From the NCBI GenBank assembly GCA_946886545.1, contig CAMPIU010000234.1:1-5366 (forward strand): a stretch of 5,366 nucleotides of DNA. Direction: 5' to 3'. The notes beneath the pieces were generated by a model. It saw only the letters and a list, made by a program, of their open reading frames with translations. It ran no database searches and was not told where the DNA came from. Shown in pieces: positions 1 through 5,333 of this stretch (position 1 is the stretch's first letter; each line of letters opens with the position of its first letter). Source of the DNA: an uncultured Flavobacteriales bacterium. GTDB lineage: Bacteria; Bacteroidota; Bacteroidia; Flavobacteriales; Crocinitomicaceae. Position numbers and translations under genes: made by a program.

Positions 1-558
1 CTTCAATAAGTTTTCAATTCCGCCTTTCAACGTTGCTGTACTGGAAGGACAACCTGAACAAGCACCTCGAAGAGCAACTGTTACGGTTCCTTCTTCAAAT
101 CCCACGAAATCAATTGCACCGCCATCACCTTCTACTGCCGGACGAACATATTCATCCAATAAAGAACGGATCGCATCATCGTATTCGGAGGGAGCGTATT
201 CTTTAACCGGTTTCGTGTCATCGCCGCTTGCTTTTGGTTTTGCAACAGGCATTTGGATCAAAATATCTTTTCCTTCAACGATCCAGTTCTTGATGAACTC
301 ACGTAATTCCATGGTTACAAAATCCCAGGAAATGCTATCGTTTTTAGCAACCGTCACAAAATTTGCTGTGATGAAAACGGTTTTTACGAAAGGAAAATGA
401 AATAATTCTTCTGCTAATGGTGAATAACCTTTGGCTTCTGCACCGGAATGAAATTCAACCGACTCCCCGTTAATAAGCAAGTATTTATTTGCAACGAATT
501 TCATCGTGTTTGGATTGGGAGTCATTTCAACGTATACTGTAACTGGAACTGATGTCAT
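1..558 (-). CDS. NifU/Nfu-type iron-sulfur cluster scaffold protein, C-terminus cut by window edge
   Basis: The visible 186 codons start at ATG 558 and run off the window at position 1, so perhaps ten or so C-terminal residues are missing. The N-terminal part (about residues 8-93, with TPNPNTMKF near the start) matches the Nfu N-terminal domain. A short linker with K, P and D residues follows. The C-terminal part (from about residue 122) is the NifU domain, with a GDGG motif around D145 and the cluster-binding pair C167 and C170 in GACSGCPSS. In this family the CxxC pairs of two subunits hold a [4Fe-4S] cluster that is passed to apo-proteins in the cytoplasm. A Bacteroidetes-type promoter lies just upstream, so it is probably transcribed separately from the metal genes. 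Met12 is an alternative start, but the start at 558 suits the promoter spacing and domain length. Family assignment is firm; which client proteins it serves is unknown. Confidence 0.93.
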   Translation of the reverse strand, partial: MTSVPVTVYVEMTPNPNTMKFVANKYLLINGESVEFHSGAEAKGYSPLAEELFHFPFVKTVFITANFVTVAKNDSISWDFVTMELREFIKNWIVEGKDILIQMPVAKPKASGDDTKPVKEYAPSEYDDAIRSLLDEYVRPAVEGDGGAIDFVGFEEGTVTVALRGACSGCPSSTATLKGGIENLLK

Positions 559-580
559 GATGTTTGTCTGTTTATTTTTA

Positions 581-612
581 CAAAGATACTACTATAATTA
601 CTAATTACGAAT
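581..612 (-). promoter_or_regulatory. Bacteroidetes-type promoter of the Nfu gene
   Basis: On the minus strand, TATCTTTG (581-588) fits the -7 consensus TAnnTTTG of the Bacteroidetes primary sigma factor. An ATTCG sequence at 608-612 lies 19 bp further upstream, roughly where the TTTG-like -33 element belongs. The start codon at 558 would follow with a leader of about 15-20 bases. The upstream edge runs into the repeat cluster. Called from motif and spacing only. Confidence 0.6.
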
Positions 613-653
613 GCCGAATTACGAATTAGGAATGCCGTTCCGATAGCTATCGG
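603..653. repeat. Direct repeats followed by a 14-bp perfect palindrome
   Basis: AATTACGAAT occurs at 603-612 and 617-626, and GAATGCCG at 609-616 and 630-637, so a short unit is duplicated imperfectly. Directly after it, 640-653 is the perfect palindrome CCGATAGCTATCGG, which can be extended by a few wobble pairs. There is no T-run after it on either strand, so it is not a canonical terminator. From memory, such short AT-rich direct repeats and GATAGCTATC palindromes are scattered between genes in Bacteroidetes genomes; this could not be checked here. Confidence 0.6.
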
Positions 654-657
654 GATG

Positions 658-728
658 AAATTGAAAATTGAAAATGTAGAATTGAAAAGGCCAGAAAACA
701 TGTTTAAAGGTTCAAAATTACATTCTCC
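658..728. repeat. AAATTG-type tandem repeats with imperfect inverted arms
   Basis: The stretch 658-688 repeats an (A)AAATTG unit several times. The segment 670-684 (GAAAATGTAGAATTG) is an imperfect reverse complement of 713-728 (CAAAATTACATTCTCC), giving two arms about 28 bases apart. Together with the adjacent palindrome it fills most of the 178-base spacer between the CDF gene and the Nfu gene. No credible gene is present here. It may be a degenerate interspersed repeat. Confidence 0.45.
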
Positions 729-736
729 ATTCTCAA

Positions 737-1609
737 TCATTCGGAGGGTTCCACATGGACCAAAACATCCTCTATCTCAGGGATTTCATCCATTAAGTAC
801 TTTTTCAGGTTGTGAGAAATCGTATGTCCTTCATGCACACTTAGGTTTCCATCAACATGAATGTGCAAATCTACCCAATAACGCATTCCGGATTTTCGAA
901 CCCAGCATTTTTCAGTTGTATGGATTCCCTCAATTTCTTTAGCCTTCTCGCGGATTACCGAGATAAATTCATCGTGAACATGTTCATCCATGATTTCTCC
1001 CAATGCGGGCCGGAATATTTTGTAAGCATTGTAAAATATGATCAATGATGCAACGAGGGCTGCCCAATCGTCAGCTTGTGCCCAGGTATCTCCCATGTAA
1101 ACCGCAATTGCGATTCCGACAAAAGCACAGGCCGAAGTAATTGCGTCGCTCCGGTGATGCCATGCATCCGCCTGCAATGAAGTGCTTCCAATTTCTTTTC
1201 CTGATTTGGAAACGAAACGAAAGAACAATTCTTTGATGATAATGATTCCGCCAATAAACCAAAGAGTGTAAGAAGCAGGCGCTTTATGAGGAGTTTGTAT
1301 GTTGTGAATACTTTCAATAATAATCAATGTAGCAGAAGCGACTAAGAATCCTACAACCACAAAAGTGATTAATGGTTCTACTTTTCCGTGTCCGTATGGA
1401 TGATTTTCATCCGGTGGTCGTCTTGCATAACGAAAACCTACAATTACCAAAGCAGAAGCAAAAACATCACCTGTAGATTCGATCGCATCGGCAATTAATG
1501 CATAGGAATTCCCGAAATATCCAACCAGTCCTTTTACGATGGCCATAATGAAATTACCAACTAAACTGAACCAGGCGGTCTTTTCTGCTTTTTCGTGGTT
1601 GACACTCAT
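737..1609 (-). CDS. Cation diffusion facilitator (CDF) family divalent metal transporter
   Basis: This 290-residue protein has the length and layout of a CDF transporter: about six membrane helices (near residues 12-33, 36-60, 80-101, 114-133, 153-171 and 180-199) and a cytoplasmic domain from about 208. The loop after helix 2 carries the family signature DENHPYGHGKVE (67-78). By alignment from memory with E. coli FieF, the transport site is E44 and D48 in helix 2 and H151 and D155 in helix 5 (WHHRSD). The cytoplasmic domain has likely metal ligands at H249, H251, H262 and H285. CDF proteins are dimeric proton antiporters that export Zn, Fe, Mn or similar ions across the inner membrane. The start ATG overlaps the Fur-family stop as ATGA, so the two are translationally coupled and co-transcribed. 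E44 stands where FieF has Asp, so the metal cannot be predicted with confidence. Confidence 0.95.
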   Translation of the reverse strand: MSVNHEKAEKTAWFSLVGNFIMAIVKGLVGYFGNSYALIADAIESTGDVFASALVIVGFRYARRPPDENHPYGHGKVEPLITFVVVGFLVASATLIIIESIHNIQTPHKAPASYTLWFIGGIIIIKELFFRFVSKSGKEIGSTSLQADAWHHRSDAITSACAFVGIAIAVYMGDTWAQADDWAALVASLIIFYNAYKIFRPALGEIMDEHVHDEFISVIREKAKEIEGIHTTEKCWVRKSGMRYWVDLHIHVDGNLSVHEGHTISHNLKKYLMDEIPEIEDVLVHVEPSE

Positions 1610-2001
1610 TTCTCAGAATCTTTGCAGTTTTTACAAATTCCGGAAATCGTAAAAAAGCTTTCTTCAGACTGAAATCCTCCGGGGAGTGCAAATGAAGGAA
1701 TCACCTGGTCAAGGCAGGTCAGTTCTCCGCAAATTCTGCAGCTGAAATGAATGTGCTCATGATCGTGCTGATGATTGTGGTTACAAGAATTACAGGCTGC
1801 ATAATTAACAACTCCGTTTACATTGACGATTTTGTGAATCAAACCGTCGTCTAACAAGCGGTCCAATACACGGTAAATAGTAACCCGGTCGCATAAACCA
1901 TTCAATTTGTGCTGGATAGCAGGTTGAGACAACGCCACGTTCGAGTCATTAATGAGTTCCAGAATAGCACTTCTGGCTGCTGTGTTTCTTGTTGTCTTCA
2001 T
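1606..2001 (-). CDS. Fur-family metal-responsive transcriptional repressor (Zur-like features)
   Basis: The start is set at ATG 2001, giving 131 residues. A further upstream ATG at 2052 is in frame, but a -7 promoter element lies between the two, and the 17 extra residues look unlike the family. Residues 8-65 form the winged helix, with the recognition segment DRVTIYRVLDRLLDDGLIHK. The C-terminal dimer domain has the structural zinc pairs C88/C91 and C123/C126. The stretch HNHQHDHEHIH (75-85) ends in the family HxH motif and is preceded by C70 and C73. Compared with E. coli Fur, C96 replaces Glu101 and S115 replaces His125, so the sensor site is not that of a classical iron Fur. A Cys upstream of HxH resembles zinc-sensing Zur proteins, but the metal remains an inference. 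It leads an operon with the CDF exporter and is divergent from the receptor operon, which it may control. Confidence 0.93.
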   Translation of the reverse strand: MKTTRNTAARSAILELINDSNVALSQPAIQHKLNGLCDRVTIYRVLDRLLDDGLIHKIVNVNGVVNYAACNSCNHNHQHDHEHIHFSCRICGELTCLDQVIPSFALPGGFQSEESFFTISGICKNCKDSEK

Positions 2002-2018
2002 TTTGATTTTCAGGATAA

Positions 2019-2027
2019 CAAAAGTAC
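2019..2027 (-). promoter_or_regulatory. -7 element of the Fur-CDF operon promoter
   Basis: On the minus strand, GTACTTTTG contains TACTTTTG (2019-2026), a match to TAnnTTTG. ATG 2001 follows 17 bases later, leaving a leader of about ten bases. This supports 2001 over 2052 as the start codon. The -33 element is unclear: a TTG occurs at 2050-2052 on the minus strand, with a somewhat long spacer of 23 bp. Confidence 0.6.
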
Positions 2028-2044
2028 GAAGTTTAATCCGTTGG

Positions 2045-2060
2045 CATTTCAAGTTAAATG
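2045..2060. promoter_or_regulatory. Candidate operator: imperfect palindrome in the divergent promoter region
   Basis: CATTTCAAGTTAAATG has arms CATTT and AAATG around a six-base centre, and 12 of its 16 positions are symmetric. It lies near the middle of the spacer between the two divergent -7 elements and overlaps the expected -33 region of the Fur operon, where a repressor would block transcription. Fur-family proteins bind AT-rich inverted repeats, but this sequence matches no consensus that can be named with certainty. Short AT-rich palindromes also arise by chance. Confidence 0.25.
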
Positions 2061-2092
2061 TTTTTTATTAATTTCTTCCTACTTCTTTTTTT

Positions 2093-2101
2093 GTACTTTT
2101 G
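2093..2101 (+). promoter_or_regulatory. -7 element of the plus-strand metal operon promoter
   Basis: GTACTTTTG contains TACTTTTG (2094-2101), matching TAnnTTTG. It is the exact reverse complement of the element at 2019-2027. The ATG at 2108 is only six bases downstream, so the transcript would be nearly leaderless, or translation could begin at the ATG at 2117 instead. No clear -33 TTTG is seen at the proper distance. Confidence 0.5.
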
Positions 2102-2107
2102 ATTTCA

Positions 2108-2551
2108 ATGAAACGAATGCTTCAAATAGGAATGATTGTGGTCGTACTGATGGGAACCATCGGTATTCCGTTCTATCAGCATACCTGTTTGCATGAAAAC
2201 CGAATTTTACAATCTGTTTTCGTTCCGTCGAATGAATGTTCGGAGGAGCATATGAAAACTGAACAACCGGATTGTTGTGCACCTAAGCAAACAGTGTCAT
2301 CTTCTGATGGAGAAACGATTTCGGATAATTGCTGCCTGGATGAGGTTTCGAACTGGCAATTCTCTTTTTTCTTCTTCCAGGATGTACATCCGATCTTTTC
2401 AGAAGTATTGGAAGAGGTTTCCGTTCTTTCATTTTTCTCACACTTTGAAGTACTTTGGGTAAACGAAGATAAAGAACTCTTTTCGGGTTCAGATCCCCCA
2501 ACTTTAACAATTCTTGAACGATTAACTCATTTGTGTATTTGGCGTCTGTGA
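2108..2551 (+). CDS. HYC_CC_PP-type small Cys-rich membrane-anchored or exported protein
   Basis: This 147-residue protein starts with KR and a hydrophobic helix (about residues 5-23), a signal peptide or membrane anchor. The motifs that follow are in the order of the Bacteroidetes HYC_CC_PP family: HTC at 25-27 (Tyr replaced by Thr), Cys pairs at 56-57 and 75-76 plus C44, and a Pro pair at 130-131 near the C-terminus, then LTILERLTHLCIWRL. Members are small proteins of unknown function, which I recall often being found near TonB-dependent receptors. The Cys pairs suggest metal binding in the periplasm, an inference. ATG 2108 is preferred over TTG 2099 because it directly precedes the basic residues of the signal; ATG 2117 would suit the promoter spacing better but loses those residues. 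The receptor gene follows after 51 bases without an obvious promoter or terminator, so the two are probably co-transcribed. Confidence 0.82.
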   Translation: MKRMLQIGMIVVVLMGTIGIPFYQHTCLHENRILQSVFVPSNECSEEHMKTEQPDCCAPKQTVSSSDGETISDNCCLDEVSNWQFSFFFFQDVHPIFSEVLEEVSVLSFFSHFEVLWVNEDKELFSGSDPPTLTILERLTHLCIWRL

Positions 2552-2602
2552 TTCCCTTCCTTTTTTGATTAAAAAGTGAAGTCGAATTAAACGTTAAAAA
2601 CA

Positions 2603-4756
2603 ATGAAGTATATTCTATTTGGTTTTTTCCTCTTTTTTATTTCTTTCAGTCAGGCCCAACTTCAGGGGATTGTATTTGGAATAAAGAATGGTGGAAAAGT
2701 CCCGCTTAAACAAGCAAAAATAATTTTAAGAAAAGCTCAAACCCAGGTCTACACAGAAGAGAACGGGCGATTTGAGATAATACTCCCGAAAGATTTGCCG
2801 GATGTTCTGGTGATTTCTGCTCCCGGGTTCGAAACGGATTCCGTTACTGTAACAAAAGATGATCGCTTTGCGGGATTGGAGGTGTTTCTTTTTGAGGTAG
2901 ATGAATTGGATGAAGTGATTATCGAGTTCAAACAGGATTCCAAGACTTTTTCGCGACTAAAACCTCTCCAGGTTGAAAACTTGGGAGAAGGGGAATTGAA
3001 AAAAGCAGCCTGCTGTAATTTGTCGGAATCCTTTGAAACCAACGCTACAGTTGATGTGAATTTCACGGATGCGGTTTCGGGTGCAAAGAAGATCCAGTTA
3101 TTGGGACTGGATGGTGTGTATACACAATTGCAAATGGAAAACATCCCTTTTCTGACAGGTTTGGAAAGCAGTTTCGGATTGAATTCTGTTCCGGGAACCT
3201 GGGTAGAATCCATCCAAATCACCAAAGGAACAGGTTCGGTAGTAAATGGCTATGAATCCATGGCTGGATTGATCAATGTTGAATTCCGAAAACCGACTAC
3301 CATGCAACGCCTTTTTGTAAATGGGTACGGGTCCAGCCTGGGAAGAGCAGAATTGAATGTTCACGGCGGACAAATCATCAATGATAAATGGAGTACAGGA
3401 AGTTTTGCCCATGTTTCCACCCTTCAAAGCGAATGGGACGGGAACAAGGATGGGTTTCGGGACGCACCCTTGAGCAAATCGGGTTCTTTTATGAATCGAT
3501 GGGATTATCAGGGTAAAAAGTTTGAAACCAAATTTGGTGTAAATGGGTATTACGATCAGCGATTGGGAGGACAGCTTTATGGAACAGCCAACAGGTACAA
3601 AGCGGAAACAACCAATCAGCATGCAGAGTTTTTTGCGAAAACAGGATTTTTGTTTCCAAATAAGCCTTACCAGAGTTTGGGTATTGTTTACCAATTCAAA
3701 TACCACCAATCCGACGGATTGTATGGTTTGAGAGATTTTGGCGGAAGAGAATTGCGTGGATATATCAATGCAATTTATGATGGGATCATCGGAACTACTG
3801 CACATAAATACAAAGTCGGAATTTCAGCTGTTGGCCAGGATTTACAGCAACACGTTGATTCGGTCGATTTTAACCGCAATGTGATTACTCCCGGTGCATT
3901 TCTTGAGTATACTTATACTGGAACGCGTTTGGTTTTAGTAGCAGGAATACGTGCAGACTATCAAACCGCTTTCAGTGATCAAAAAGAAAAGTTCCAGTTT
4001 TCACCGCGTGTTCATGCTAAATATACCCTGGACGAATTCACTGATCTTCGTGTTACGACCGGAAAATCATGGAGATTGCCCACTATCGTAATGGATAATT
4101 CTTCCTTACTGGCAACTTCAAAAGCATGGATTGTGAGCAGCAGTAATGAACAGGAAGAAGTTTGGAATTCGGGAATTTCAGTGATCCGGAGTATGAGATG
4201 GTGGAACCGCGCTGCAAGTATTTCTGCAGATTTCTACCATGCACGTTTCAATAAACAATTGATCATTGATCGTGAGCAATCAACGGATTCGATCTTTTTT
4301 GGGTTTCAGCGAAATGTTTCGAGAAGCAGCACATTTCAGACAGAATTAAGCTTTATGCCCTGGAAAGCAGTTACTTTCCGCTTGGCATATAAATTCCTGG
4401 AAGTGAAAGCTGATTATGCAGGAAGCTTGAGACAACAAGTCATGATTCCACAGCACAGAGGCTTGTTTAACGTGGCTTTTGCAAGCAGAAATAAGAAATG
4501 GGAAGTGGATGGTACGATTTCTGTATACAGTCCAATGCGTTTACCTGATGTTACTTTACCGGACGGATCGCGTTTAACGGATGAGAAGAGTAAAGCAGTA
4601 CCGGTTGGATTGGCTCAGATCACACGTCATTTCAAACGCTGGGATGTGTATGTGGGAGGAGAGAACCTGTTTAACTTCAAACAGAAAAATCCGATAATCA
4701 GTTCTGAGAATCCGTATGATCCGACTTTCGATGCAACGAGGGTTTGGGCACAGTAA
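2603..4756 (+). CDS. TonB-dependent outer-membrane receptor, probably metal-related, frameshifted at the 3' end
   Basis: The reading frame gives 717 residues. A signal peptide occupies residues 1-18, with a likely cut after SQA. A carboxypeptidase-regulatory-like beta-sandwich spans about 20-96, followed by ELDEVIIEF (101-109), resembling the TonB-box-like segment of Bacteroidetes receptors. The plug spans about 128-235 and starts with the motif AACCNLSESFE, containing C137 and C138. The barrel fills the rest and includes the late segment VYVGGENLFNF. Such receptors import scarce ligands across the outer membrane using TonB energy. The exposed Cys pair and the two Cys-rich neighbours suggest a metal or metal complex as ligand, which is inference. 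The frame stops at TAA 4754 just after TRVWAQ, while the expected final strand MGTVVYAGFRYEIK is encoded in another frame immediately downstream. One missing base near 4751 explains this; repaired, the protein would be about 738 residues. Confidence 0.93.
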   Translation: MKYILFGFFLFFISFSQAQLQGIVFGIKNGGKVPLKQAKIILRKAQTQVYTEENGRFEIILPKDLPDVLVISAPGFETDSVTVTKDDRFAGLEVFLFEVDELDEVIIEFKQDSKTFSRLKPLQVENLGEGELKKAACCNLSESFETNATVDVNFTDAVSGAKKIQLLGLDGVYTQLQMENIPFLTGLESSFGLNSVPGTWVESIQITKGTGSVVNGYESMAGLINVEFRKPTTMQRLFVNGYGSSLGRAELNVHGGQIINDKWSTGSFAHVSTLQSEWDGNKDGFRDAPLSKSGSFMNRWDYQGKKFETKFGVNGYYDQRLGGQLYGTANRYKAETTNQHAEFFAKTGFLFPNKPYQSLGIVYQFKYHQSDGLYGLRDFGGRELRGYINAIYDGIIGTTAHKYKVGISAVGQDLQQHVDSVDFNRNVITPGAFLEYTYTGTRLVLVAGIRADYQTAFSDQKEKFQFSPRVHAKYTLDEFTDLRVTTGKSWRLPTIVMDNSSLLATSKAWIVSSSNEQEEVWNSGISVIRSMRWWNRAASISADFYHARFNKQLIIDREQSTDSIFFGFQRNVSRSSTFQTELSFMPWKAVTFRLAYKFLEVKADYAGSLRQQVMIPQHRGLFNVAFASRNKKWEVDGTISVYSPMRLPDVTLPDGSRLTDEKSKAVPVGLAQITRHFKRWDVYVGGENLFNFKQKNPIISSENPYDPTFDATRVWAQ

Positions 4757-4818
4757 TGGGAACGGTAGTTTACGCCGGATTTAGATATGAAATAAAAAGA
4801 AAAGTAGAGAAAAAGTAG
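4751..4818 (+). other. Out-of-frame C-terminal tail of the TonB-dependent receptor
   Basis: Read from GTA 4753 in the frame starting at ATG 4756, the sequence encodes V, then MGTVVYAGFRYEIK, then RKVEKK, and ends at TAG 4816-4818. The aromatic, alternating pattern is that of the last beta-strand of a TonB-dependent receptor. Adding one base between 4751 and 4752, for example a second C, gives GCA CCA GTA ATG and restores a continuous ...VWAPVMGTVVYAGF... ending. The true gene end is therefore probably 4818, leaving 44 bases before the HMA gene. Confidence 0.8.
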
Positions 4819-4862
4819 TCTGAATGACGGACGAATAAAATTTAAAAGTTAAAGTAGAAATC

Positions 4863-5228
4863 ATGAAAAATAGTTTGTTATTCTTTTTTGCACTGTTCGT
4901 TAGCAGTGTTGGATTTAGTCAAAAAACCAGCGGTAAAACAGAAACGGTAGTTATTATGACGAGCGCCGAATGTGGTGAATGTAAAGAGCGTATTGAAGGT
5001 TCTTTGAATTATACAAAAGGTATTAAATTCGCAGAATTAGATGTGGATTCACGAAAATTGACTGTTAAATTCAAAAATGATGTGATTTCGTTGGCTGAGA
5101 TTAAAAAGCAGGTCTCACTCTTGGGTTACAATGCAGATGAAGTTCTTGCAGATCCGATTGCATTTGAAAAATTACCGGCTTGTTGCAAGCCAAACGGAAT
5201 GGAACAAAAAGAACACGGCGGTCATTAA
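4863..5228 (+). CDS. Secreted heavy-metal-associated (HMA) domain protein with Cys-Cys/His tail
   Basis: This 121-residue protein begins with a signal peptide (about residues 1-19, ending VGFSQ). The HMA ferredoxin-like fold spans about 26-95, with the metal-binding loop SAECGEC holding C37 and C40. It lacks the usual GMTC wording: the loop reads MTSAECGEC. Later elements fit the fold: ITKGI-like turn at 51-55, DVDSRKLTVKF (60-70) and the helix ending LLGYNAD (86-92). After the domain comes a short tail with C107 and C108 and a His-ended EHGGH, a likely second metal site. HMA domains bind soft metals, usually Cu(I), sometimes Zn or Hg. With a signal peptide it would act in the periplasm or outer envelope, perhaps handing metal to or from the receptor encoded just upstream. 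No promoter is evident in the upstream gap, so it is probably the last gene of the three-gene operon. Confidence 0.92.
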   Translation: MKNSLLFFFALFVSSVGFSQKTSGKTETVVIMTSAECGECKERIEGSLNYTKGIKFAELDVDSRKLTVKFKNDVISLAEIKKQVSLLGYNADEVLADPIAFEKLPACCKPNGMEQKEHGGH

Positions 5229-5249
5229 TTGATCAAACGTTAAAAATTA

Positions 5250-5333
5250 TTCCTCGTGTCCTTCGTGATCTTAGTGGCTTATTTCCCACAACGCTTACGC
5301 AGTAGCTCCAGCGAAGGCGCAAGGCACGAAGAG
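5250..5333. repeat. Degenerate 9-bp repeats in facing orientation
   Basis: On the minus strand, 5250-5276 reads as three related 9-mers: CACTAAGAT, CACGAAGGA and CACGAGGAA. On the plus strand, the same unit recurs as CACGAAGAG at 5325-5333, preceded by GGCGCAAGG. The two sets therefore face each other around a central palindromic segment. The CACGAAGGC-like unit is, from memory, common in dispersed intergenic repeats of environmental bacteria. No gene is seen from 5229 to the window end at 5366. Confidence 0.5.
5292..5319. repeat. Imperfect 28-base palindrome, possible hairpin
   Basis: The segment starts CGCTTACGC and ends GCGAAGGCG around a central AGCT; 20 of 28 positions are symmetric, and one mismatch would be a G-U pair in RNA. 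It sits between the facing 9-bp repeats, downstream of the HMA stop codon. It could fold in the transcript and help end or stabilise the metal operon mRNA, but it has no following T-run, so a Rho-independent terminator is not supported. Confidence 0.4.

Noticed and set aside
640..653. Palindrome CCGATAGCTATCGG as a Rho-independent terminator for the CDF operon
   Set aside because: There is no T-run on either side and virtually no loop; it fits a dispersed repeat better.
655..942. Open frame of 95 codons on the plus strand beginning in the repeat spacer
   Set aside because: It starts in repeat sequence and runs antisense into the CDF gene, with no domain-like composition.
2002..2052. In-frame upstream start for the Fur-family gene at ATG 2052
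   Set aside because: The TACTTTTG promoter element at 2019-2026 lies between the two start codons, and the 17 extra residues precede the usual Fur N-terminus. ATG 2001 is the better start.
2099..2107. TTG start for the HYC_CC_PP-type gene at 2099
   Set aside because: The TTG is part of the -7 promoter element, and ATG 2108 directly begins a normal signal sequence.
2589..2600. AAACGTTAAAAA occurs before the receptor start and again at about 5235-5246 after the HMA gene
   Set aside because: A 12-bp AT-rich match flanking the two genes could suggest a direct repeat from insertion, but the similarity ends abruptly and chance matches of this kind are expected.
2749..3225. Open frame of 158 codons on the minus strand
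   Set aside because: It is antisense to the receptor's N-terminal and plug domains and shows no family features; it is a shadow frame.
3098..3805. Long open frame of 235 codons on the minus strand
   Set aside because: It lies wholly inside the receptor gene, antisense to a well-supported protein, and its translation has no recognisable domain or start context.
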